Source: Aquificales bacterium (GTDB taxonomy: Bacteria > Aquificota > Aquificia > Aquificales > Aquificaceae). Taken from it: a DNA stretch of 13,438 nucleotides. Shown one piece after another: positions 7,890-13,438 of the stretch. Below the pieces are notes generated by a model, which worked only from the letters and a program-made list of their open reading frames with translations, had not been told where the DNA came from and ran no database searches. Positions within the stretch are counted from its first letter, which is position 1. Every line of letters starts with the position of its first letter. The stretch covers positions 1-13,438 of the forward strand of contig WFWF01000136.1 of NCBI GenBank assembly GCA_015491275.1, in the 5' to 3' direction. A program made the position numbers and the translations under genes.

Positions 7890-9110
7890 ATGTTTTTAGA
7901 AAAAAAGGGAAAAAGGATAGTTTATATGGATCATATTGCAACAACGCCCGTGGCTGAGGAAGTACTTGAGGCAATGCTACCTTATTTCAGGAAGGACTTC
8001 GGAAACCCCACATCCCTTCACAGCTTCGGTCAGAAGGCAAAGAAGGCGATAAATGAGGCACGCGAAAAGATAAATGCCCTTATAAACGGAAACTCCCCGG
8101 AAGAGATACTCTTTACATCAGGGGCAATAGAGGCAAACAATATAGCTATTAAAGGTATTGCAAAGGCTTATGAAAGGAAAGGGAAACACATTATAACTAC
8201 CAAAATAGAACACCACTCAATACTTCACTCGTGTAAATCCATGGAAAAGGAAGGATGGGAGGTAACCTATTTGAATGTTGATAAATACGGATTCGTGAAT
8301 AAGGATCAGCTGAGGGATTCTATAAGGGAGGATACGGTTCTCGTGTCCATAGGTCACTCAAACAGGGAGATAGGTACTATTCAGGATATTAAAGAACTGG
8401 TAAAAATAGTTAAGGAAAAAAATCCAAAAATAATATTTCACACTGATGCTGCTCCCACAATAGGTCATTATTACTTTGATGTACAGGATCTGGGTGTTGA
8501 TGCGGTATCTTTCACAGCCCATCTTATGTACGGTCCTAAAGGTGTAGGGGCTTTGTGGACTAAGAAAGGTGTTAGGATAAAACCCTTTATAGAAGGTGGA
8601 ACACAGGAGAGGGGTATAAGGGCAGGTACGGAAAATGTCCCTGGTATAGTCGGTTTCGGTGTTGCAGCTGAGCTTACAATGAGGGAACTTGCGGACAGGG
8701 TGGAAAGGCTTTCAAGATACAGAAATATGATGAGATCCGCCTTTGAGTCTGAGATTGATATGATTGATTTTACGGGTCATCCGGAGAAAAGGCTTCCCCA
8801 TCACCTTTCCATGATAGTACATCTTATAGAAGGAGAGGCTATGCTTCTGAGACTGGATCTTATGGGTATAGAAACCGCATCGGGATCCGCATGTGTATCC
8901 CTTGCCCTTAAACAGTCCCATGTTCTTTCCGCAATAGGTATTCCAAAGGAGGTTTCCAACGGTTCAATAGTATTCAGCTTGGGAAGGGAAACCACAGAAG
9001 AGGATGTGAAATATGTTATAGAAGAATTCCCCAAAGTTATTAAATGGCTCAGGGAGGTTTCACCCTTTACAGCTGAGAATTGGGAGAAGTATGTTAAGGG
9101 CGGAAAATAA
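7890..9110 (+). CDS. Cysteine desulfurase (IscS/NifS)-like class V aminotransferase-fold protein lacking the PLP lysine
   Basis: The 406-residue protein aligns by eye with IscS/NifS throughout: MDHIATTPVAEEVLEAMLPYF (13-33), TSGAIEANNIAIKG (76-89), IEHHSILHSC (106-115), TDAA (185-188), YGPKGVGALW (214-223), GGTQERGIRAGTENV (236-250), SGSACVSLALKQSHVL (331-346) and FSLGRETTEED (362-372). The residue that holds PLP in every active member, Lys in (S/G/A)HK(I/M/F)YGPKG, is Leu here: H211-L212-M-Y (codon ctt, 8523-8525). Other active-site positions also differ: Asn to Arg159 in SNREIG, Gln to Pro189 in DAAP, and the substrate-binding Arg to Val361. The PLP-stacking His (H108), Asp186 and the mobile-loop cysteine C335 remain. 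The frame is intact and of normal length, so it is not a pseudogene. It follows mrp by two bases with a strong AAGGAGG. Classical cysteine desulfurase activity is unlikely; its real role is unknown. Confidence 0.88.
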   Translation: MFLEKKGKRIVYMDHIATTPVAEEVLEAMLPYFRKDFGNPTSLHSFGQKAKKAINEAREKINALINGNSPEEILFTSGAIEANNIAIKGIAKAYERKGKHIITTKIEHHSILHSCKSMEKEGWEVTYLNVDKYGFVNKDQLRDSIREDTVLVSIGHSNREIGTIQDIKELVKIVKEKNPKIIFHTDAAPTIGHYYFDVQDLGVDAVSFTAHLMYGPKGVGALWTKKGVRIKPFIEGGTQERGIRAGTENVPGIVGFGVAAELTMRELADRVERLSRYRNMMRSAFESEIDMIDFTGHPEKRLPHHLSMIVHLIEGEAMLLRLDLMGIETASGSACVSLALKQSHVLSAIGIPKEVSNGSIVFSLGRETTEEDVKYVIEEFPKVIKWLREVSPFTAENWEKYVKGGK

Positions 9111-9585
9111 TACAGCAGAAAGGTATAAGGGTGTTGGGAGTTCCAAAGCTGTATTCTGAAAGGTTTTTACCAGTAATGGGATGTTTTAGCTTAGGGTCTA
9201 TTTCAATTAGCGGGTACAGAAAAAAATCCCTTTCAACGAGAAAGGGATGGGGTACTTTTAAGTGCGGAAGGTCAACAACACTATCCTCATAAAGGAGTAT
9301 GTCTATGTCTATTTCACGCGGACCCCATCTGAACCTGTCTATCCTTCCTACCTTTTTTTCAACTTGTTTAACAATATTGAGAAGTTCTTTTGGAAGTATG
9401 GTGGTTTCTCCTTTAATAACGCAGTTAAGGAATGACGGTTGGTCTTCAACACCCCAAGGTTCACTCTCATACACGGTGGAAACCTTGAGAATCTTTATGT
9501 ACCTTCTAAGCTCTTCTATGGCTTTAAGTATAAAAAGTGTACGGTCTTCTATGTTGCTTCCCAGAGCTAAGAATACGGTTTTCAT
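9094..9585 (-). CDS. folK: 6-hydroxymethyl-7,8-dihydropterin pyrophosphokinase (HPPK)
   Basis: HPPK transfers pyrophosphate from ATP to 6-hydroxymethyl-dihydropterin, an early step of folate synthesis, in the cytosol. The 163 residues match the family length. Motifs are FLALGSNIEDR (residues 5-15), VYESEPWGVEDQPSFLNCV (38-56), the catalytic/metal-binding RWGPREIDIDILLYED (86-101, Asp93 and Asp95) and VPHPFLVERDFFLYPLIEI (111-129). Its last 17 bases overlap the 3' end of the desulfurase-like gene on the other strand, so the C-terminus (about FCCIIFRP) is shared sequence. Upstream, only 37 bases separate its ATG from the divergent flavoprotein gene. No clear ribosome site precedes the ATG, so initiation may be weak or leaderless. 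Confidence 0.95.
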   Translation of the reverse strand: MKTVFLALGSNIEDRTLFILKAIEELRRYIKILKVSTVYESEPWGVEDQPSFLNCVIKGETTILPKELLNIVKQVEKKVGRIDRFRWGPREIDIDILLYEDSVVDLPHLKVPHPFLVERDFFLYPLIEIDPKLKHPITGKNLSEYSFGTPNTLIPFCCIIFRP

Positions 9586-9622
9586 TTACAATCATTTTAT
9601 GTCAATTGAAGGGGTATAGGAT

Positions 9623-10735
9623 ATGGTGTTCAAACCCTTGAGAATAGGAAAAGTAGAAGTTCCCATACCCATCATACAGGGCGGTATGGGTGTTGGTTTA
9701 TCATGGGAGCAGTTGGCGGGGCATGTTGCAAAGGAAGGGGCAATAGGGGTTGTTTCCGCTGTAGGTACGGGTTACAGACATCCAAACCTTGTTAAAAGGG
9801 ATCGTTTTGGTAGGCCCATAGGTTCTGTAAATGTTCACAGTAAGGAAGCTCTTACGAGAATTATAAGGGATGCAAAGGATATATCGGAAGGTAACGGAGC
9901 CATAGGGGTTAACATACTTGCAGCCATAACCGATTACGGTCGTGTTGCGAGGGATGCGGCGGAAGCGGGTGCTGATATTATAATATCCGGAGCAGGTCTT
10001 CCATTAAAACTGCCCGAGTATGTTGATGGTTACGATGTTGCCCTTGTCCCCATAGTATCTTCCGCGAGGGCTGTAAATCTAATATGTAAAACTTGGAAGA
10101 GAAGATACGATAGGTTACCCGATGCAATAATTCTGGAAGGACCCCTTTCCGGGGGACATCAGGGTTTCAAATATGAGCAGTGCTTTATGGAGGAGTATCA
10201 ACTTGAAAATCTGTTCTATGAAGTACTTAGGGAAGTCAAGAAGTGGGGTGACATACCACTTATAGTGGCGGGGGGTGTATGGTCTTATGAGGATATAAAG
10301 TATTTCCTTGATAGAGGGGCGGACGGTGTACAGATGGCTACCAGATTTATAACAACCTATGAGTGTGATGCCCCTCTTATCTATAAGGAGCTTCTTCTCA
10401 AAACAAGGAAGGAGGATATTGTTCTTCTGAAATCACCCGTCGGTTACCCCTTGAGGGTCATAAGGACACCGTTTATAGAAAGGCTTTTGAACGGAATTAA
10501 CGGTTGGAACGGTTGTGTTTCCAATTGTGTTGTGCCCTGCAATAAGGGAGAGGAGGCAAAAAAGGTGGGTTTTTGTATAGCGGACAGATTAGGGTATGCG
10601 TGGCTCGGTGATTATGAGGAAGGTATATTTATAAGCGGTGCAAACGGCTACAGACTTCATAAGCAAGGAATGATAAGTGTTAAAAGATTGATCAATATAC
10701 TTACTGGTAAAGAGGAAGATCCTACCTTGAAATAA
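9623..10735 (+). CDS. Nitronate monooxygenase / 2-nitropropane dioxygenase-like FMN oxidoreductase
   Basis: This is a TIM-barrel flavoprotein of the NMO/2-nitropropane dioxygenase family. Members oxidise alkyl nitronates or act as NAD(P)H-dependent FMN reductases, and the in vivo substrate is usually unknown. Seen in the 370 residues: PIIQGGMGVGLSWEQLAGHVA near the start, GAIGVNILAA (92-101), IISGAGLPLKLPEY (120-133), LEGPLSGGHQGF with the likely catalytic His179, the phosphate-binding VAGGVWSYEDI (215-225) and GADGVQMATRF (232-242), and SPVGYPLR (271-278). The C-terminal part has four cysteines, C298-x3-C302-x3-C306-x11-C318, which may bind metal or form disulfides. An AAGGGG (9609-9614) lies 8 bases from the ATG. 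It is divergent from folK and 23 bases upstream of proC. The specific reaction cannot be read from the sequence. Confidence 0.88.
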   Translation: MVFKPLRIGKVEVPIPIIQGGMGVGLSWEQLAGHVAKEGAIGVVSAVGTGYRHPNLVKRDRFGRPIGSVNVHSKEALTRIIRDAKDISEGNGAIGVNILAAITDYGRVARDAAEAGADIIISGAGLPLKLPEYVDGYDVALVPIVSSARAVNLICKTWKRRYDRLPDAIILEGPLSGGHQGFKYEQCFMEEYQLENLFYEVLREVKKWGDIPLIVAGGVWSYEDIKYFLDRGADGVQMATRFITTYECDAPLIYKELLLKTRKEDIVLLKSPVGYPLRVIRTPFIERLLNGINGWNGCVSNCVVPCNKGEEAKKVGFCIADRLGYAWLGDYEEGIFISGANGYRLHKQGMISVKRLINILTGKEEDPTLK

Positions 10736-10758
10736 AACAAATGATAAACTCTTAACTT

Positions 10759-11541
10759 ATGAAGGTGGGAATATTCGGCTACGGAAATATGGGTAGTTCA
10801 CTTGCTTTGTGTATAGGTAGAACCATAGGTAGGGAGAATACAATCGTTTATGACATTGACGAAAGTAAGAGAAACAAGGCGGTTGAAGACGGATTTGGCA
10901 GTGCCATAGATCCTTATTTCCTTTGTGATGTTTCGGATATAATCTTGATAGCAGTAAAGCCGAAGGATGTTGAGAGTCTCCTCAGTGATATATCCGAAAA
11001 GATAAGGGAAAAGCTAATAGTAAGTATAGTAGCTGGGTTTAGTATTGAAAGGATAGTTTCCTTAACTGGAGGGGAAAAGATTATAAGGGTTATGCCTAAT
11101 GTAAATGTCTCCGTAGGTAAGGGTACCATAGCTTACACCTGCGGTGGGGGTGTAAGTAAGGAGGATGAGGAGAATTTTTTAAAAGTGTTTTCTGGATGCG
11201 GTGATATCTTCAAAATAAAGGAAGATTTGATGAACTCCTTTACAGCCCTGTGCGGTAGCGGTCCCGCCTTTGTTTCCCAGTTTGTAAGGGCTTTGACCTT
11301 GGCAGGCATAAGGGAAGGTTTTGATCGTCAAACATCCCTAAAGCTTGTCTTAAGCCTTGTTGAGGGTACTGTTACCCTTATGAAGGAGAAGGATGTGGAT
11401 CCGGATGATATTGTTTATATGGTTTCATCTCCTGCGGGTACGACTATAGAGGGTGTAAGGTACATGGAGGAGAAGGGATTTGGGGGTATTGTTATAAATA
11501 CTGTTAGGGAGGCGAGAAAAAGGGCGGAAAATATCGGATGA
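10759..11541 (+). CDS. proC: Pyrroline-5-carboxylate reductase
   Basis: ProC reduces 1-pyrroline-5-carboxylate to proline with NAD(P)H, the last step of proline synthesis. The 260-residue length is normal. The Rossmann loop is GIFGYGNMGSSLA (residues 4-16). Then come ILIAVKPKDVE (62-72), RVMPNVNVSVGKG (110-122, a slightly changed MPNTP motif) and the C-terminal signatures ALCGSGPAFV (163-172) and MVSSPAGTTIEG (221-232). The ATG has no visible ribosome site. An AT-rich stretch gataaactcttaactt directly upstream resembles a -10 region, so the message may have a very short leader. The stop overlaps the pgeF start as ATGA, so it leads the proC-pgeF-KaiC-like-purH run. Confidence 0.96.
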   Translation: MKVGIFGYGNMGSSLALCIGRTIGRENTIVYDIDESKRNKAVEDGFGSAIDPYFLCDVSDIILIAVKPKDVESLLSDISEKIREKLIVSIVAGFSIERIVSLTGGEKIIRVMPNVNVSVGKGTIAYTCGGGVSKEDEENFLKVFSGCGDIFKIKEDLMNSFTALCGSGPAFVSQFVRALTLAGIREGFDRQTSLKLVLSLVEGTVTLMKEKDVDPDDIVYMVSSPAGTTIEGVRYMEEKGFGGIVINTVREARKRAENIG

Positions 11542-12113
11542 ATTTTTGTCTGCGTTTACCCTACGGAGAGGTAAGGGTTATATATAAAAGGGAATTACCT
11601 AATAATCTTATATTACCGAAACAAATACACTCCGATAAGGTATATGCGGTTGATTACAATGACATCAGAGAAGTTGAGGCGGATGCACTTATAACCGAAA
11701 GAAGGGGTATTTATATAGGGGTTAAGACAGCGGATTGTCTTGCAATTGCACTTTTATGCGAGAATAAAGCAGGTATAATACATGCGGGCTGGAGGGGTTT
11801 GCTTAAAGGTATTATAGAAGAAACCGCTTTATATTTTAATAATCCAAGTGGCACTTATGTTTTCCTTTCTCCATCCGCTGGTGTTTGTTGTTATGAGGTG
11901 GGCGATGAATTTAAAAAATACTTTTCTTCAAGTATTGAAGAAAGGGGAAAGATATTCCTGGATCTTAAAAGGGAAGCACGGTTTAGGCTTGAGGAACTTG
12001 GCTTTAAGAGAATTATTGATTTTAACCTGTGTACCATATGCACCGATAGACTTCCTTCCTTTAGAAGGGAAGGTACCAAGGAAAGAATGTTTACAATAGC
12101 AAGGCTGGGGTAA
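11538..12113 (+). CDS. pgeF: PgeF/YfiH (laccase-domain, DUF152) protein, short form
   Basis: YfiH/PgeF proteins act in peptidoglycan precursor editing (removing L-Ser-containing UDP-MurNAc products in E. coli). Relatives such as LACC1 have purine nucleoside phosphorylase/adenosine deaminase activity. The 191 residues hold the zinc-ligand motifs in order: KQIHSDKV (His31), KTADCLAI (Cys67) and IHAGWRG (His82). They are followed by SPSAGVCCYEVGDEF (111-125) and the C-terminal LCTICTDRLPSFRREG (164-179). Most family members have about 230-260 residues; here the N-terminal T-x-R-x-GG-x-S-x-G-x-(Y/F) part is missing or cut to a few residues. The start is fixed by the ATGA overlap with proC. Purine chemistry would fit purH downstream, but that link is inference. 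Confidence 0.9.
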   Translation: MNFCLRLPYGEVRVIYKRELPNNLILPKQIHSDKVYAVDYNDIREVEADALITERRGIYIGVKTADCLAIALLCENKAGIIHAGWRGLLKGIIEETALYFNNPSGTYVFLSPSAGVCCYEVGDEFKKYFSSSIEERGKIFLDLKREARFRLEELGFKRIIDFNLCTICTDRLPSFRREGTKERMFTIARLG

Positions 12114-12123
12114 AATGTTAGGT

Positions 12124-12128
12124 GGAGG
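12124..12128 (+). promoter_or_regulatory. Ribosome-binding site that decides the KaiC-like start
   Basis: GGAGG is followed after five bases (cagga) by an ATG at 12134. The alternative in-frame GTG at 12122 overlaps this site and has no good site of its own, so the ATG is chosen. Confidence 0.7.
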
Positions 12129-12133
12129 CAGGA

Positions 12134-13003
12134 ATGGAACAGGAAAGGCATACTGAAAAGTCCCGCGTGGTGGAAGAAGGTATATGGGTTGCGGGAGAAG
12201 CATTAAAGAAGGCACCGGATTTAAAGGGAGTACCTACTGGTGTGGAAGGACTTGATGAGCTTTTTTATAAAGCGGAAATAAAAGAAGGAAAGGTTGTAAA
12301 GAAACCTTTGGGGGGCATTCCCGCCTATGCGGTTGTAAATCTAACGGGTGTATCTGATACAGGTAAATCCCTTATGGTTGAGCAATACACAATAAAGCAG
12401 GCAAGCAGGGGAGAGGCTGTAGCTTTTATAACTGTGGAAAGTCCTGCTCCCTTTGTTACCATGAGCCTTAAGGAAAGGGCGACCGCCATGGGTGTGGACT
12501 TTTCCGAGATAGAGGATAAGATAATTCTCATAGATGCGGCGAGCCATACCTCGCTCAGGGAAAACCTTCCCAATCTGTTTGCAACCCTTGCCTATGCAAT
12601 AAAGAATTATAAAGTGAGACATACGGTAATAGACTCAGTAACAGGACTTTATGAAGCGAAGGAGATGATGGCGAGGACTATTGTCAGACAGCTGTTTAAC
12701 TTTATGAAGAAGTGGTATCAAACCGCCATATTCGTTTCACAGAAGAGGAGCGGTCATGAGGAATTGACAGCGGAGGCTGCGGGCGGTTATGCGGTAAGTC
12801 ACATAGTAGATTGTTCCATGGTGCTTGCCAAGGAGCTTATAACATCAAGGATAACTGCCAATTTATATAAAAAAGAGATAGGGGAAATAGTCAGATTATT
12901 TAGAATAGATGGATGTAGAATGTGCGGTCATGATACGAGGACCCATTTTATGGAGATAACGGAGACAGGACTTGTTAAAATAGGTAAACCTATAGGACAA
13001 TGA
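12134..13003 (+). CDS. Single-domain KaiC/RecA-like ATPase of thermophiles
   Basis: The product (289 residues from the ATG) is one KaiC-type RecA-fold ATPase domain; cyanobacterial KaiC has two. Seen: the entry motif GVPTGVEGLDELF (about 32-44); an insert before the P-loop ending KKPLGGIPAYA; Walker A GVSDTGKS (72-79), where the usual fourth-position Gly is Asp; VAFITVESPAP with a possible catalytic Glu (E102); Walker B HTVIDSVTGL (Asp167); IFVSQKRSG (199-207); and a C-terminal CRMCGHDTRTH (261-271) with two Cys and two His. From memory, this matches a sporadic family of KaiC-domain proteins found only in thermophiles, with no known function. The gene starts 20 bases after pgeF, and its stop overlaps the purH start as ATGA. 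No kinase or clock role can be claimed, and no kaiA or kaiB is seen nearby. Confidence 0.87.
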   Translation: MEQERHTEKSRVVEEGIWVAGEALKKAPDLKGVPTGVEGLDELFYKAEIKEGKVVKKPLGGIPAYAVVNLTGVSDTGKSLMVEQYTIKQASRGEAVAFITVESPAPFVTMSLKERATAMGVDFSEIEDKIILIDAASHTSLRENLPNLFATLAYAIKNYKVRHTVIDSVTGLYEAKEMMARTIVRQLFNFMKKWYQTAIFVSQKRSGHEELTAEAAGGYAVSHIVDCSMVLAKELITSRITANLYKKEIGEIVRLFRIDGCRMCGHDTRTHFMEITETGLVKIGKPIGQ

Positions 13004-13438
13004 GGGCAATAATATCCGTTTATTATAAAGAGGGTGTTGAAAAGATAGGGAAAGTTCTGGCGGATTTAGGCTATGAGATAGTTTCAAGCGGAGGTACTTA
13101 TGATTACCTTACTTCTAAAGGTATTCCCGTGGTTAGGGTAAGTGATATTACCGATTTTCCGGAGATATTGGACGGAAGGGTTAAGACACTCCATCCCGTT
13201 ATCCACGGAGGTATCCTTGCGCGGGAGAATGATATACCTTCAATAAGGGGTATGAACATAGAACCGATTGACTTTGTAATTGTTAACCTTTATCCCTTTG
13301 AGGAGAAGATGAAAGAAGATTTACCGGAGGAGGAACTTATTGAGTTTATAGATATAGGAGGTCCCGCTCTTATAAGAGCGTCAGCCAAAAACTTCCACAG
13401 GGTTACAGTCGTAACGGATCCTGCGGATTACGAATGGG
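13000..13438 (+). CDS. purH: Bifunctional AICAR transformylase / IMP cyclohydrolase, N-terminal part; cut by window edge
   Basis: PurH performs the last two steps of IMP synthesis. The frame starts at an ATG overlapping the KaiC-like stop (ATGA) and stays open to the right edge, giving about 146 residues of the N-terminal IMP cyclohydrolase (MGS-like) domain. Clear motifs are YEIVSSGGTYDYL (about 25-37), VSDITDFPEILDGRVKTLHP (about 46-65), IHGGILARE, PIDFVIVNLYPFEE and FIDIGGPALIRASAKNF. The first loop reads ISVYYKEG where most PurHs have ISVSDKTG; the lysine is kept. The C-terminal transformylase domain lies outside the window. Co-transcription with the KaiC-like ATPase is almost certain from the overlap. 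Confidence 0.95.
   Translation, partial: MRAIISVYYKEGVEKIGKVLADLGYEIVSSGGTYDYLTSKGIPVVRVSDITDFPEILDGRVKTLHPVIHGGILARENDIPSIRGMNIEPIDFVIVNLYPFEEKMKEDLPEEELIEFIDIGGPALIRASAKNFHRVTVVTDPADYEW

Noticed and set aside
7513..7974. Open frame of 153 codons on the minus strand across the mrp/desulfurase junction
   Set aside because: It is antisense to well-supported motifs in both genes, rich in Tyr/Phe/Leu runs typical of shadows, and has no ribosome site.
8511..8535. Loss of the PLP lysine as a sequencing error or frameshift
   Set aside because: The frame is continuous, flanking residues (TAH and MYGPKGVGAL) are conserved, and ctt differs from a lysine codon at all three bases (aag or aaa); other active-site changes elsewhere point the same way.
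9600..9605. TTGACA on the minus strand as a -35 box for folK
   Set aside because: It is only 14 bases upstream of the folK ATG, and no -10-like sequence lies 16-19 bases further on.
11848..12099. Second plus-strand open frame inside pgeF
   Set aside because: It is out of frame with a gene carrying clear zinc-ligand motifs and shows no recognisable features.
12122..12133. GTG start for the KaiC-like gene, four residues longer
   Set aside because: The GTG overlaps the GGAGG that is ideally spaced for the ATG at 12134.

Overview
The window is a gene-dense bacterial chromosome segment, moderately AT-rich, with heavy use of ATA (Ile) and AGG/AGA (Arg) codons, lysine/glutamate/isoleucine-rich proteins and many ATGA or few-base gene junctions. 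Together with a single-domain KaiC-like ATPase of the kind found in thermophiles, this suggests a thermophile, most likely an Aquificota (Aquificaceae-like) bacterium. That assignment is an inference from style and recalled protein likeness, not a computed placement. No tRNA, rRNA, CRISPR array, insertion sequence or phage gene was seen.

Layout. (1) 1-689: the 3' part of lnt (lipoprotein N-acyltransferase) on +, meeting tail-to-tail with (2) a long bifunctional rel/spoT ppGpp synthetase-hydrolase on - (682-2775). (3) 2776-2957: a non-coding, divergent rel/mreB spacer packed with inverted repeats. (4) 2958-6996: the rod-shape operon mreB-mreC-mreD-mrdA on +, with overlapping or abutting genes; rodA is absent. 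(5) 6997-7068: a promoter-bearing gap, then a two-gene unit: an Mrp-type P-loop ATPase and a protein with a cysteine-desulfurase fold (7069-9110). (6) folK on - (9094-9585), overlapping the previous gene tail-to-tail. (7) 9623-13438 on +: a nitronate monooxygenase-like flavoprotein, then proC-pgeF-(KaiC-like)-purH, mostly joined by 4-base ATGA overlaps; purH runs off the right edge.

How the genes work together. The mre/mrdA block builds the lateral-wall elongation machine: actin-like MreB, its membrane partners MreC and MreD, and the transpeptidase PBP2. Lnt finishes lipoproteins, rel sets the stringent response, and folK (folate), proC (proline) and purH (purine) are housekeeping biosynthesis.

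The most unusual part is the pair at 7069-9110. The downstream protein aligns by eye with IscS/NifS over its whole length and keeps the mobile-loop cysteine. However, the invariant PLP-binding lysine is leucine (L212), and three other active-site positions are changed (N to R159, Q to P189, R to V361). The partner Mrp ATPase has kept its Walker A but has lost the second cysteine of its CxxC iron-sulfur motif (CPDS). Both frames are intact, so this looks like a conserved but repurposed pair rather than decay, and it is the best candidate here for something undescribed. The second candidate is the KaiC-like ATPase embedded between pgeF and purH, with a Walker A of the form GxxDTGKS and a C-terminal Cys/His cluster.
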